Assembly: GCF_031453675.1 (NCBI RefSeq)
Contig: NZ_JAVIZX010000001.1
Span: forward strand, 3,742,001 to 3,806,000
Direction: 5' to 3'
DNA from: Paracidovorax wautersii
GTDB taxonomy: Bacteria > Pseudomonadota > Gammaproteobacteria > Burkholderiales > Burkholderiaceae_C
Length of the DNA: 64,000 bases
Below the pieces are notes generated by a model that had not been told where the DNA came from, ran no database searches, and saw only the letters and a list, made by a program, of their open reading frames with translations. Positions 30,284 through 39,337 of the stretch are shown here, one piece after another. Made by a program: the position numbers and the translations under genes. Within the stretch, counting starts at the first letter, position 1; every line of letters starts with the position of its first letter.

Positions 30284-30886
30284 TCAGGCCGCCACATCCA
30301 GCGCCTGGGCTGCCACCAAGGTCACCCGGGGCCCGAAGCTGGAGATGTTGGGCAGCGTGGCGTTGTGGTGCGCAATCACCTGCTGCGGCGTGATGGCTGC
30401 ATTGCCGGCCGAGGTGTGGGCATCCGCCACGAGCGTGACCGGGTAGCCCAGCGCCAGCGCCTTGCGCACGGTGGTGTCCACGCAGAACTCGGTGTGCATG
30501 CCGCACACCACCAACTGGGTCACTCCGTTCGCCAGCAGCTGGTCTTGCAGGTCGGTACGCAGGAAGGAGTCCGGCGTGGTCTTGCGCACGCGCAGATCGG
30601 AGGCTTCGATCTGCAGCCCCTGGGCCAGCTGCCAGTCCGCCGAACCGTGCTCAAGGTAGCCCGGCTCCTCAGACTCATGCTGGATGAAGACGACCGGCCG
30701 CCCCGCGGCCCGCGCCTTGGCCGTCACCCCGTTGATGCGCTCGATGGTGCCAGCGCAGTCGTGCGCGGCATCCGGGCCTTCGCACAGGCCCTGCTGCATG
30801 TCGATCACGAGGATGGCCGTGTTGCCCGCCGTGGGGGCGTCAGCCGCGGGAGTGGGAGGTATGGTCGTCGAAGTCATGGAAGGCAT
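30284..30886 (-). CDS. Isochorismatase-like cysteine hydrolase
   Basis: 200-residue member of the cysteine hydrolase fold (isochorismatase/nicotinamidase/N-carbamoyl hydrolase). The catalytic triad is readable: Asp29 in VIDMQQG, Lys102 in RKTTPDSF and Cys135 in TEFCVDTT, with the preceding cis-peptide region VVCGMH. Substrate cannot be assigned. It lies upstream of nothing co-directional within 230 bases and 48 bases downstream of the cycA side on the same strand, so it may be transcribed separately. Confidence 0.9.
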   Translation of the reverse strand: MPSMTSTTIPPTPAADAPTAGNTAILVIDMQQGLCEGPDAAHDCAGTIERINGVTAKARAAGRPVVFIQHESEEPGYLEHGSADWQLAQGLQIEASDLRVRKTTPDSFLRTDLQDQLLANGVTQLVVCGMHTEFCVDTTVRKALALGYPVTLVADAHTSAGNAAITPQQVIAHHNATLPNISSFGPRVTLVAAQALDVAA

Positions 30887-30934
30887 TGCACCATGAAACC
30901 CGCCATCCTCTAGCGCGCCCCACCCGCGGTGGCC

Positions 30935-32392
30935 TCAACGCTCCACCGGCAGCGCCGCAGCAGCATGAGGTGCCTCACCTGCCGGCGCACCGCCCTGCCC
31001 CCGCCGGCGCACGAACTGGTAGGCCACGGCCAGCAGCACGAACCACAGCGGCGTGACGATCAGCGCCTGCCGCGTGTCGGCCTCCAGCGCCAGCAGGCCC
31101 AGGATGAAGACGAAGAACACCAGGCACGCACCGCACATGAACACGCCGCCCGGCATCTTGTACTGGGACGCCGCATGCAGCGCCGCGCGCTGGCGGCGGT
31201 AGCTGATGTACGACAGCAGGATCAGCGACCACACGAACATGAAGAGGATGGCGGACACGGTGGTCACCAGCGTGAACGCCTCGACCAGATCCGGCACCAC
31301 CCACATCAGGAAGGCGCCCGCCAGCAGACAGATGCACGAGAACAGCAACCCGCGCGACGGCACGCTGCTCGCCGACAGGCGGCCGAACGACTTCGGCGCA
31401 TCGCCCTTGAGCGCCAGCCCGAACAGCATGCGGCTGGTGGAAAACACCCCACTGTTGGCCGACGAGGCAGCCGACGTCAGCACCACGAAATTGATCACGC
31501 CCGCAGCCGCCGGCAAACCGGCCAGCACGAACAGTTCGACGAACGGGCTCTTGCCCGGCACCACATCACGCCACGGCGTGACGGCCATGATGGCGATCAG
31601 CGCCAGCACGTAGAACACGATGATGCGCACGGGGATGGAGTTGATGGCGCGCGGCAGCGTGCGCTCCGGGTCCTTCGCCTCGGCCGCCGTGGTGCCCACC
31701 AGCTCGATGCCCACGAAGGCGAACACCGCGATCTGGAACCCCGCGAAAAAGCCCATCACGCCATGCGGAAACATGCCGCCGTCATTCCACAGATTCGCCA
31801 GGCTGGCCGTGCGGCCTGCAGGCGACTGGAACGCCGTGCCCACCATGTACAGGCCGGTACCCACCAACGCCACGATGGCCACGATCTTGATCATGGCAAA
31901 CCAGAACTCGATCTCGCCAAACAGCTTCACCGTCAGCAGGTTGAGCGACAGCAGCAGCCCGACACAGCCCAGCGCCGGCGCCCACTGCGGCAACGTCGGG
32001 AACCAGAACTGCGTATAGGCCGATATCGCGATCACATCGGCGATGCCGGTGACGATCCAGCAGAACCAGTACGTCCACCCCGTGAAGAACCCCGCCCACG
32101 GCCCCAGCAGATCGGCCGAGAAGTCGATGAACGACTTGTATTGCAGGTTGGACAGCAGCAGCTCGCCCATGGCCCGCATCACGAAGAACAGCATCACGCC
32201 GATGATCGCGTAAACGAAAACGATGGACGGGCCGGCCAGACTGATGGTCTTGCCCGAACCCATGAACAGGCCCGTGCCGATAGCACCTCCGATGGCGATG
32301 AGCTGGATATGGCGGTTGGTGAGATTGCGCTGCAGGTCGTCGGGGGAAGCGACGTGCGAGCCCGGGCCGGATGGCGGGGCTGGGTGGGACAT
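30935..32392 (-). CDS. cycA: D-serine/D-alanine/glycine permease CycA
   Basis: Twelve-helix amino acid-polyamine-organocation transporter, 485 residues, importing D-alanine, D-serine and glycine with protons. It matches E. coli CycA nearly block for block (NLTNRHIQLIAIGGAIGTGL, YKSFIDF, LGPWAGFFTGWTYWFCW, VGIELVGTTAAEAKDPE, NFVVLTSAASSANSG, FSTSRMLFGLA). The C-terminal 25 residues after RRRGQGG are Ala/Pro-rich and variable. It borders an AT-rich patch upstream. Confidence 0.93.
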   Translation of the reverse strand: MSHPAPPSGPGSHVASPDDLQRNLTNRHIQLIAIGGAIGTGLFMGSGKTISLAGPSIVFVYAIIGVMLFFVMRAMGELLLSNLQYKSFIDFSADLLGPWAGFFTGWTYWFCWIVTGIADVIAISAYTQFWFPTLPQWAPALGCVGLLLSLNLLTVKLFGEIEFWFAMIKIVAIVALVGTGLYMVGTAFQSPAGRTASLANLWNDGGMFPHGVMGFFAGFQIAVFAFVGIELVGTTAAEAKDPERTLPRAINSIPVRIIVFYVLALIAIMAVTPWRDVVPGKSPFVELFVLAGLPAAAGVINFVVLTSAASSANSGVFSTSRMLFGLALKGDAPKSFGRLSASSVPSRGLLFSCICLLAGAFLMWVVPDLVEAFTLVTTVSAILFMFVWSLILLSYISYRRQRAALHAASQYKMPGGVFMCGACLVFFVFILGLLALEADTRQALIVTPLWFVLLAVAYQFVRRRGQGGAPAGEAPHAAAALPVER

Positions 32393-32530
32393 GGGGAGAC
32401 TCCGTCAGGTCTGGCGAAAAACTAGTAATCCTAGGCTAAAAAATCGCCGAATTTACTTTATGAAAAAATCGAGCCCCAATCATACGACACGTGAAAACCA
32501 AAAAATGCGAACTGCGACTATGACATACAG

Positions 32531-33544
32531 TCATTTCAAATAGTCGGACGGATTTTCAGAAAACTCAACCTCCAGAGAATTAGCTCTTGCCCACATAAAT
32601 ACCGTCGGCACCATCCAAATCAACAAACAAAATACAAACAACACTCCAACACCATCAACATATAACTCACCCCCACAGTCCGAAATTGTGTTAAACACCG
32701 CCATAAACAACGCAAATAAAGCAATCTCTATTACAACAATAAAAACGGAATTTGAATGCTCCCGCAGGTGAGTATAGGTATCACGAACATCTCTGGCGCC
32801 CTTCATTCTACGGGCTTTAAAAATTTTCGCATAAAACGCAAAGAAAGCCTCTCTTTCATGCAGCAATCTATACAAAACAAAATATTGCCCAATGAGTATC
32901 CAAAAAACCGGCAAAGAAAGGACCCACCACTGCCGACTTGTTTCACTCAATCCTGCACCAAAGAAATCGAAGACGCGACCCAAAAATCCCCAAAAAAATA
33001 GACACCAAATGACAATAAATAAGAGAAAAGCGAAACGAGGGTGCGTCTTATCAACCGGCTTATCGTTCTTTATCAAAGTCAAAAACATTGAAAATGTCGA
33101 TGCCGCTATTGCAATTCGCTCCAGCACCGGATTCCTACCCAACCTGTCTACGCCAATCGCCAACATAAAAATGCACAACACAATCCATGCAAACCAAAAA
33201 TGACGCGAATGCCCATCAAACCATCCTCGACGATACCGTCCGGCGTGCAATACAGTTATTGGTGTGCTTGCTATATAACAAAAACCCAAACCCAAAATTG
33301 CTACAAGCAAAACAATGGAGCTCCAGTCCGGCTTAATCGATGTAAGTCCAGGTCCCGACAGATAGCCCAATAAGCGTCCAATAATTTCGAGCTTTACCCC
33401 AACAAAAAGAACACAAGAACACCCGACGATAAAACCCAAAAAATACCTCACCAAATAGGACTCCCACCATCGAGTGCTTGGTATTTCCGCGGAATCACTT
33501 TTCACAGCGCCGTTCACAATATTTATTGATCTAAATTTTTTCAT
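32531..33544 (-). CDS. Unknown multi-pass membrane protein in AT-rich DNA
   Basis: About 337 residues with seven or eight hydrophobic segments (for example YFLGFIVGCSCVLFVGV, SIVLLVAILGLGFCYIAS, FWFAWIVLCIFMLAIGV, FAFLLFIVIWCLFFWGFLG, VFIVVIEIALFALFMAVF, GVGVLFVFCLLIWMVP) and no domain I recognise. Codon use is strikingly unlike its neighbours: third positions are mostly A/T and overall GC is near 40 percent, against about two thirds for the window. ATG 33544 is taken as start. It stands alone between cycA and a lysR gene, which points to recent acquisition; immunity, exclusion or stress roles would be guesses. Confidence 0.75.
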   Translation of the reverse strand: MKKFRSINIVNGAVKSDSAEIPSTRWWESYLVRYFLGFIVGCSCVLFVGVKLEIIGRLLGYLSGPGLTSIKPDWSSIVLLVAILGLGFCYIASTPITVLHAGRYRRGWFDGHSRHFWFAWIVLCIFMLAIGVDRLGRNPVLERIAIAASTFSMFLTLIKNDKPVDKTHPRFAFLLFIVIWCLFFWGFLGRVFDFFGAGLSETSRQWWVLSLPVFWILIGQYFVLYRLLHEREAFFAFYAKIFKARRMKGARDVRDTYTHLREHSNSVFIVVIEIALFALFMAVFNTISDCGGELYVDGVGVLFVFCLLIWMVPTVFMWARANSLEVEFSENPSDYLK

Positions 33545-33659
33545 TTCAACCAAAGAAACATATAGGAAATTCGAATGGCAAAAAACGAAACAGCAGAACT
33601 CGTTCAGTGCGCAACAGATGCTTACACAAATACCTTACGCCAATCTTGTAGTGCCATGC

Positions 33660-34526
33660 TCAGTAAGTAAATCCTGTTTTTAAGAATTCCCACACCGCCT
33701 GCATCCGCGCTTGGTGCTTTGCCTCCCCCGGCATGCTCATCCAGAACGTGCGCGTGAAGTTCGCCTCTTCCGGCAACACCCGCGCCAGCTCCGGGTCCCG
33801 GTCCGCGAGAAACGCCGGCAACACCGCCAGCCCAGCCCCTGCCCGCACCGCCTCGTACTGCGCCGTGATACTGGTGCTGCGAAAGGCAAACCGCTCTGGC
33901 GGGTGCAAGGCATCCAGAAACTGCAGCTCCTTGGTGAACAGCAGATCGTCCACATAGCTCACGAAGGCGTGGTGACGCAAATCATCCCGCGTGCGGATCA
34001 GGGGGCGGCGGGCCAGGTACTCGCGCTGGCCGTAGAGGTGCAGCGTGTAGTCGGTCAGCTTGGTGACGATGACGGAGCCGCGCGTGGGCCGCTCCAGCGA
34101 GATGACGATGTCGGCCTCGCGGCGGCTCAGGTGCAGCATGCGCGGCAGGGCCAACAGGTCGATGGTGAGGCCGGAGTGTTTTTGCGTGAACTGGGCCAGG
34201 TGGGGGGCGAGGATGAGCGTGCCGAAGCCTTCCGTGGCGCCCACGCGCACCACGCCCGTCGGGCCGCCGCTGGCATCGGGCACCGCGCGCTCCACGCCGA
34301 GCACGGCGGTCTCCATGGCTTCTACCGCCGGCAGCAACTGACGACCGGCTTCGGTCAGGCGGTGGCCGCCGGCCTCGCGGGCAAAAAGAGCGGCGCCCAT
34401 CTGCTTTTCCAGCGCCTGGATGCGGCGCGCGACCGTGGTGTGCTCCACGCCCGCGCGGCGCGCGGCGGCGGCCAGCGTGCCGCTGCGGGAGAGTTCGAGG
34501 AAGTAGCGCAGGTTGTCCCAGTCCAT
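33660..34526 (-). CDS. LysR family transcriptional regulator, probable mmsA regulator
   Basis: 288-residue LysR-type regulator: winged helix-turn-helix at the N-terminus (WDNLRYFLELSRSGTLAAAARRAGVEHTTVARRI) and an effector-binding domain. The ATG at 34526 follows AAGGAG by nine bases and gives the usual N-terminus. It is divergent from mmsA, so control of valine/methylmalonate-semialdehyde catabolism is the natural inference. Its stop is at the edge of the AT-rich patch. Confidence 0.9.
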   Translation of the reverse strand: MDWDNLRYFLELSRSGTLAAAARRAGVEHTTVARRIQALEKQMGAALFAREAGGHRLTEAGRQLLPAVEAMETAVLGVERAVPDASGGPTGVVRVGATEGFGTLILAPHLAQFTQKHSGLTIDLLALPRMLHLSRREADIVISLERPTRGSVIVTKLTDYTLHLYGQREYLARRPLIRTRDDLRHHAFVSYVDDLLFTKELQFLDALHPPERFAFRSTSITAQYEAVRAGAGLAVLPAFLADRDPELARVLPEEANFTRTFWMSMPGEAKHQARMQAVWEFLKTGFTY

Positions 34527-34569
34527 GGCGTGTTCTCCTTCTTGGCTCATTCATTCAAGCCACTTGCCG

Positions 34570-34581
34570 TGCAAATTTGCA
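34570..34581. promoter_or_regulatory. Candidate LysR operator, perfect palindrome
   Basis: TGCAAATTTGCA is a perfect 12-base palindrome in the 170-base divergent lysR/mmsA region. A second, TTGCC-CC-GGCAA, follows at 34605-34616. Both contain the T-N11-A type half-site symmetry expected of LysR boxes. Assignment is positional. Confidence 0.45.
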
Positions 34582-34696
34582 AAGACTGATTGCATGCGTA
34601 GCTATTGCCCCGGCAATTTCGCACGGCTAGTATGCCTTTTAGCCCTGCAAGCCTGCCGGGCCGCAGACATCCATGACCGATGCAGGAGACAAACCC

Positions 34697-36220
34697 ATGA
34701 ACGCCCCCCAATCCACCGCCGTGCTGGCGCCCACCGTCAAGCTGCTGATCGGCGGCCAGTTCGTCGAATCGAAGACCACGCAGTGGCGCAATGTGGTGAA
34801 CCCCGCCACGCAGGAGGTGCTGGCCCGCGTGCCCTTCGCCACGCCCGAGGAGATCAATGCGGCCGTGGCCTCGGGCAAGGAGGCGTTCAAGACCTGGAAG
34901 AAGACGCCCATCGGCGCGCGCTCGCGCATCTTTCTCAAGTACCAGCAGCTGATCCGCGAGAACATGGCTGAGCTGGCCGCGCTGCTCACGGCCGAACAGG
35001 GCAAGACCCTGCCTGACGCCGAGGGAGACGTGTTCCGCGGCCTGGAGGTCGTGGAGCACGCCAGCGCCATCGGCAACCTGCAGTTGGGCGAGCTGGCCAA
35101 CAACGTGGCCAATGGCGTGGACACATACACGCTGATGCAGCCGCTGGGCGTGTGCGCGGGCATCACGCCCTTCAACTTCCCGGCCATGATTCCGCTGTGG
35201 ATGTTCCCCATGGCCATCGCCACGGGCAACACCTTCGTGCTCAAGCCCTCCGAGCAGGACCCGATGGTGACCATGCGCCTGTGCGAGCTGGCGCTGGAAG
35301 CCGGCGTGCCCGCGGGCGTGCTGAACGTGGTGCACGGCGGTGAGGATGCGGTGAACGCCATTTGCGACCACCCGGATATCAAAGCGATCAGCTTCGTGGG
35401 CTCCACCAAGGTGGGCACGCATGTGTACAACCGCGCCAGCCTGAACGGCAAGCGCGTGCAATGCATGATGGGCGCGAAGAACCACGCCATCGTGCTGCCC
35501 GACGCCAACAAGGAGCAGACGCTCAACGCCCTGGCGGGCGCGGCCTTCGGTGCCGCCGGCCAGCGCTGCATGGCGCTGTCGGTGGTGGTGCTGGTGGGCG
35601 AGGCACAACAGTGGATTCCGGACCTGGTCGCCAAGGCCCAAACGCTCAAGGTGAGCGGCGGTACCGAAAAGGGCACAGACGTGGGCCCGCTGGTCTCCTG
35701 CGCTGCCAAGGACCGGGTCGAGGGCCTGATCGAGCGCGGCATTGCCGATGGCGCCACGCTGGAACTGGACGGCCGCAAGCCGCAGGTGGCCGGCTACGAG
35801 AACGGCAACTTTGTCGGCCCGACGGTGTTCAGCGGCGTGAAGCCCGGCATGAGCATCTACGAGCAGGAAATCTTCGGCCCCGTGCTGTGCCTCGCGGCGG
35901 CGAAAGACATCGACGAGGCCATCGCGTTCATCAACGCCAACCCCAACGGCAACGGCACGGCCATCTTCACGCAGTCGGGCGCGGCGGCGCGCAAGTTCCA
36001 GGAAGAGATCGACGTGGGCCAGGTGGGCATCAACGTGCCGATTCCGGTGCCGGTGCCGCTGTTCTCGTTCTCGGGCTCGCGCGCTTCCAAGCTGGGCGAC
36101 CTGGGGCCCTACGGCAAGCAGGTGGTGCTGTTCTACACGCAGACCAAGACGGTGACGGCGCGCTGGTTCGACGACAGCACGGTCAGCCACGGTGTGAACA
36201 CGACGATTAGTTTGAAGTGA
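34697..36220 (+). CDS. mmsA: CoA-acylating methylmalonate-semialdehyde dehydrogenase
   Basis: Oxidises (methyl)malonate semialdehyde to propionyl-CoA or acetyl-CoA, the last step of valine and myo-inositol breakdown. 507 residues of the aldehyde dehydrogenase fold: [24 protein letters not shown], the NAD-binding [12 protein letters not shown], and catalytic Cys about 291 in [10 protein letters not shown]. The [14 protein letters not shown] and [15 protein letters not shown] stretches are typical of MmsA rather than general ALDHs. AGGAG lies upstream of ATG 34697. It heads a group with acyl-CoA dehydrogenase and mmsB further downstream. Confidence 0.95.
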   Translation: MNAPQSTAVLAPTVKLLIGGQFVESKTTQWRNVVNPATQEVLARVPFATPEEINAAVASGKEAFKTWKKTPIGARSRIFLKYQQLIRENMAELAALLTAEQGKTLPDAEGDVFRGLEVVEHASAIGNLQLGELANNVANGVDTYTLMQPLGVCAGITPFNFPAMIPLWMFPMAIATGNTFVLKPSEQDPMVTMRLCELALEAGVPAGVLNVVHGGEDAVNAICDHPDIKAISFVGSTKVGTHVYNRASLNGKRVQCMMGAKNHAIVLPDANKEQTLNALAGAAFGAAGQRCMALSVVVLVGEAQQWIPDLVAKAQTLKVSGGTEKGTDVGPLVSCAAKDRVEGLIERGIADGATLELDGRKPQVAGYENGNFVGPTVFSGVKPGMSIYEQEIFGPVLCLAAAKDIDEAIAFINANPNGNGTAIFTQSGAAARKFQEEIDVGQVGINVPIPVPVPLFSFSGSRASKLGDLGPYGKQVVLFYTQTKTVTARWFDDSTVSHGVNTTISLK

Positions 36221-36221
36221 C

Positions 36222-36330
36222 ATCCCCCTGAGCGGCTGCGCCGCTTCCCCCTTCTCTCGCGCTGACGCGCGGGAAGGGGGACGTAGCCAGCGCGGCGGGG
36301 CGGCCCTTGCGCGGCTGCCGCTGGCTTTGG
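36222..36330. repeat. Intergenic CCCCCTGAGCGGC element (second repeat family)
   Basis: Starts two bases after the mmsA stop: ATCCCCCTGAGCGGCTGCGC, an inverted-repeat core around TTCCCCCTTC ... GGGAAGGGGGAC (36245-36281), then GCCAGCGCGGCGGGGCGGCC and CTTGCGCGGC. I recognise this layout as a dispersed element common between genes in Acidovorax/Delftia-type genomes. Only one copy is in this window. Confidence 0.65.
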
Positions 36331-36368
36331 GCCGCGCCAGTAGCGCCGGGCAGTGGTACAAGCGAAGG

Positions 36369-36782
36369 ATGGATATTTCCAATACCCCCAAGCGATGGGT
36401 GCTGATGGCAACCGCGACCACCGCCCTGCTCTGCAACGCAAGCGTCCACGCCCAGGCCGGCGCGGCCTGCAAGCCCGACGGCACGGTGGCCGAAACCAAT
36501 GCCTGCGCGGTGCAGACCTTCCAGAAGACGGACACGGACATCTCCATCCTCTACGGCGACGTGATGCGTGCCCTGTCGGCCCACGAACGGCCGCAGCTGC
36601 GGCAGGAGCAGGCCGCCTGGCAGCGCGAGCGGATCATGCTGTGCAAGCAGAGCACGCAGGCCACCGAATCGGCGCCCGAGTGGCCGCGCCTGTACCACGC
36701 CTGCCTGACGGCAGAGACCGAGGCACGGCGCAAGGGCCTGATGCGCTGGCTGACGCTGGACCATCCGTCGGCCAGGCCCTGA
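36369..36782 (+). CDS. LprI-like (DUF1311) secreted protein
   Basis: 137 residues: signal peptide (KRWVLMATATTALLCNASVHAQA), then a cysteine-containing helical domain ACKPDGTVAETNACAVQTFQ ... LRQEQAAWQRERIMLCKQ, the pattern of the lysozyme-inhibitor LprI N-terminal/DUF1311 family. Four or more Cys in the mature part suggest disulfides in the periplasm. Start ATG 36369 opens the signal peptide. It sits between mmsA and an acyl-CoA dehydrogenase gene, with no obvious link to either. Confidence 0.78.
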   Translation: MDISNTPKRWVLMATATTALLCNASVHAQAGAACKPDGTVAETNACAVQTFQKTDTDISILYGDVMRALSAHERPQLRQEQAAWQRERIMLCKQSTQATESAPEWPRLYHACLTAETEARRKGLMRWLTLDHPSARP

Positions 36783-36824
36783 ACCGCGCACCGGCTACCC
36801 ACAACAACGAGATGGAGACGATCC

Positions 36825-37991
36825 ATGGACTTTGAGCTGACCGAAGAGCAACGCGCCTTTGCCGAGACGGCCCGCGACTTCGCCCGCGCCGAGCTGGCGC
36901 CGCACGCCGCCGAGTGGGATGCAGAGGGCATCTTCCCGCGCGAGGCCATCGGCAAGGCGGGCGAGCTGGGCTTTTGCGGCCTGTACGCGCCCGAGAACGC
37001 CGGCGGCCTGGCCCTGCCCCGGCTCGACGCCACGCTGGTCTTCGAGGAGATGGCGGCCATCGACCCCTCCACCACCGCCTTCATCACCATCCACAACATG
37101 GCGACGTGGATGCTGGGCACCTGGGCCACCGATGCGGTGCGTGACCACTGGGGTCCCCTGCTGACCAGCGGCGAGAAGCTCGCCAGCTACTGCCTGACGG
37201 AGCCGGGCGCGGGCTCGGACGCGGCCTCGCTCAAGACGCGGGCCGAGCGGGTGGGGCATGAGTACGTCATCAACGGTGCCAAGGCCTTCATCAGCGGTGC
37301 GGGCAGCACCGACGTGCTGGTGCTCATGGCCCGCACGGGCGCGGCCGATTCCGGTGCGGGCGGCATCAGCGCCTTCGCCGTGCCGGCGGATGCGCAAGGC
37401 ATCCAGTACGGCAAGAAGGAAGCCAAGATGGGCTGGAACAGCCAGCCCACGCGCACCATCAGCTTCGACAACGTGCGCATCCCGGCCGACCACCTGCTGG
37501 GGCGCGAGGGCGAAGGCTTCAAGATCGCCATGAAAGGCCTGGACGGCGGGCGCATCAACATCGCCACCTGCTCGGTAGGCGCGGCCCAGGGCGCGCTGAA
37601 CGCTGCGCAGCAGTACATGCAGGACCGCAAGCAGTTCGGCAAGGCCATCGCCAGCTTCCAGGCGCTGCAGTTCAAGCTGGCCGACATGGCGACCGAGCTG
37701 GTCGCCGCGCGCCAGATGGTGCGGCTGGCCGCCAGCAAACTCGACGCCGGCGCGCGCGACGCCTCCACGTACTGCGCCATGGCGAAGCGCTTCGCCACCG
37801 ATGCAGGCTTCAACGTGGTGAACGAGGCGCTGCAGCTGCACGGCGGCTACGGCTATATCCGCGAATACCCGCTGGAGCGCCTGCTGCGCGACGCCCGCGT
37901 GCACCAGATCCTGGAGGGCACGAACGAGATCATGCGTGTCATCATCGCCCGGCGCATGCTGGACGGCGACGCGCCGGAAGCCATTCGCTGA
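36825..37991 (+). CDS. Acyl-CoA dehydrogenase, probable isobutyryl-CoA dehydrogenase
   Basis: FAD enzyme of 388 residues introducing the alpha-beta double bond of a short/branched acyl-CoA. Signatures: YCLTEPGAGSDAASLKT, the FAD-binding RKQFGKAIASFQALQFKLADM, HGGYGYIREYPLERLLRDARV and the catalytic Glu about 364 in ILEGTNEIMR. It starts MDFELTEEQRAF, 42 bases after the LprI-like gene, with GGAGA upstream. Placement between mmsA and mmsB argues for the valine pathway (isobutyryl-CoA to methacrylyl-CoA). Enoyl-CoA hydratase and 3-hydroxyisobutyryl-CoA hydrolase are not in the window. Confidence 0.9.
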   Translation: MDFELTEEQRAFAETARDFARAELAPHAAEWDAEGIFPREAIGKAGELGFCGLYAPENAGGLALPRLDATLVFEEMAAIDPSTTAFITIHNMATWMLGTWATDAVRDHWGPLLTSGEKLASYCLTEPGAGSDAASLKTRAERVGHEYVINGAKAFISGAGSTDVLVLMARTGAADSGAGGISAFAVPADAQGIQYGKKEAKMGWNSQPTRTISFDNVRIPADHLLGREGEGFKIAMKGLDGGRINIATCSVGAAQGALNAAQQYMQDRKQFGKAIASFQALQFKLADMATELVAARQMVRLAASKLDAGARDASTYCAMAKRFATDAGFNVVNEALQLHGGYGYIREYPLERLLRDARVHQILEGTNEIMRVIIARRMLDGDAPEAIR

Positions 37992-38004
37992 GACAAATTA
38001 CTAC

Positions 38005-38053
38005 TCTTTGATAGCTATCTGCGCTTGATACATAAGCGCCAGAGTCTGATTTC
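38005..38053 (-). repeat. Dispersed AGCTATCA repeat, copy 4
   Basis: Plus-strand text TTTGATAGCTATCTGCGCTT, then ATAAGCGCCAGAGTCTGATT, the family in minus orientation. It fills the gap between the acyl-CoA dehydrogenase and MOSC genes and ends about ten bases before the MOSC ATG, so it must lie in the MOSC mRNA leader. Confidence 0.85.
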
Positions 38054-38063
38054 ATTCAAACCC

Positions 38064-38639
38064 ATGGCCGCCGCCCCGCTGCACACCACCGTCCTGGCCG
38101 TCCACCGCGACGCCGCGCACCAGTTCTCCAAGGAGACGGTGCCGGCCATCGTGCTGGAGGCCGGTCTGGGTGTGGCGGGCGATGCCCACCACGGCCGCAC
38201 CGTGCAGCACCGCTCGCGCGCCAAGGTGGACCCGCACCAGCCCAACCTGCGGCAGGTGCACCTCATCACCGCATCGCTGCTGAGCCACCTCGTGGACCAG
38301 GGCTTCGTCGTGGCGGCGGGCGAGCTGGGCGAGAACATCACGCTGCAGTCCGCCCCCGGGCTCCAGTGGGAGGAACTGATCGCCCTGCCCGTGGGCACGC
38401 AACTGCACTTTGCGCAAGGCGCAGTGGTCGAGCTGACCGGCCTGCGCAATCCCTGCAGCCAGATCGACCGCTTCCAGCGCGGGCTGATGGCCGCCATGCT
38501 GGACAAGGACGCGGCCGGCAACGTCGTCCGCAAGACGGGCGTGATGGGCATCGTGCTGGCGGGCGGCACCGTGGCCGGCGGCGATACCGTTCAGGTCGTG
38601 CTGCCCGCTCTGCCCCACCGGCCCATGGAGCGCGTGTAG
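38064..38639 (+). CDS. MOSC domain-containing protein
   Basis: 191 residues of the molybdenum-cofactor sulfurase C-terminal fold, which handles sulfur on Moco or 6-hydroxylaminopurine-type substrates. Family blocks seen: GLGVAGDAHHG, VHLITASLL, GELGENI, LTGLRNPCSQIDRFQ (conserved Cys) and KTGVMGIVLAGG. ATG 38064 is used because an in-frame TTG farther upstream (38025) lies inside a repeat. TfoX-like gene follows after two bases. Confidence 0.88.
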   Translation: MAAAPLHTTVLAVHRDAAHQFSKETVPAIVLEAGLGVAGDAHHGRTVQHRSRAKVDPHQPNLRQVHLITASLLSHLVDQGFVVAAGELGENITLQSAPGLQWEELIALPVGTQLHFAQGAVVELTGLRNPCSQIDRFQRGLMAAMLDKDAAGNVVRKTGVMGIVLAGGTVAGGDTVQVVLPALPHRPMERV

Positions 38640-38641
38640 CG

Positions 38642-39133
38642 ATGCCGGCCCGCCCGCTCTCCGACGAGACGCTGCACCTCATCGACGCCGTGCGCGACGG
38701 GCTGGCGCAGCGCTGCGGCGCGGCGGCGCTGGAAGAGCGCACGCTGTTCGGCTGCTGGGCCTTCTTCGTTCAAGGCAAGCTGTGCATCGGCGTGAAGGGC
38801 GAGGACCTGCTGGTGCGCCTGCCGCCCGAACGGCACGGCGAATTCCAGGAGATGCAGAACACGCGCGAGCTGTCGCCCGGCGGCGGCATGCAGGGCTACT
38901 TCTGGGTCGAGCCGCACGGCTATGCGCGCAGCGCGCAGTGGGCGTTCTGGCTGGACGAGGCTGTGGCGTACAACCCGCGCGCCAAGGCCAGCCCCAAGCG
39001 CCGGCCGGCGGGCACGGCCCCCGCCGCAGCCGGCGCTACGCCACGCAAGGCGACGGGCAGCGTCCGCCAGAAGAAGCCGTCCGCACTACCCACGGGCCCG
39101 CGCCGCCACAGCATTTTCGAGGCCGACGACTGA
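38642..39133 (+). CDS. TfoX/Sxy N-terminal domain protein
   Basis: 163 residues. The first 105 form a TfoX/Sxy-like domain (LFGCWAFFVQGKLCIGVKGEDLLVRLPPE ... GYFWVEPHGYARSAQWAFWL), related to the competence regulator but used widely as a stand-alone module. The C-terminal 55 residues are a basic, Ala/Pro-rich tail ending RRHSIFEADD. Start ATG is two bases after the MOSC stop, so the two genes are co-translated neighbours. A role in competence is not supported beyond the domain. Confidence 0.85.
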   Translation: MPARPLSDETLHLIDAVRDGLAQRCGAAALEERTLFGCWAFFVQGKLCIGVKGEDLLVRLPPERHGEFQEMQNTRELSPGGGMQGYFWVEPHGYARSAQWAFWLDEAVAYNPRAKASPKRRPAGTAPAAAGATPRKATGSVRQKKPSALPTGPRRHSIFEADD

Positions 39134-39175
39134 GCGCCCCGCAGCCGGCCCCACGCTTGCCCATCTATCTACACC

Positions 39176-39337
39176 ATGCCTCTTCGCACCGTCCGCCTCG
39201 GCAGCCTGCACGCAGCGGGCGAAGGCGCGCGCATCGGCACGGTGCGGCGCACAGGTGCGGGCGCCAGCTGCTGTAGTTCAAACCATTTCGGCCTGCAGCG
39301 CTTGATCTACCTGCGCAGGCTGCTATCAAGAACATAA
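39176..39337 (+). pseudogene. Truncated DUF488 protein remnant fused to a repeat
   Basis: The frame begins MPLRTVRLGSLHAAGEGARI then GTVRR, which matches the conserved N-terminus of DUF488 proteins (VRLGSPRA.GEGLRIGTVRR). After about 30 residues homology stops, and the frame continues into a dispersed repeat, ending TAA at 39335-39337 (53 codons in all). The rest of the roughly 120-residue family is missing. Looks like a gene cut off by deletion or by repeat-associated rearrangement. Confidence 0.65.
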
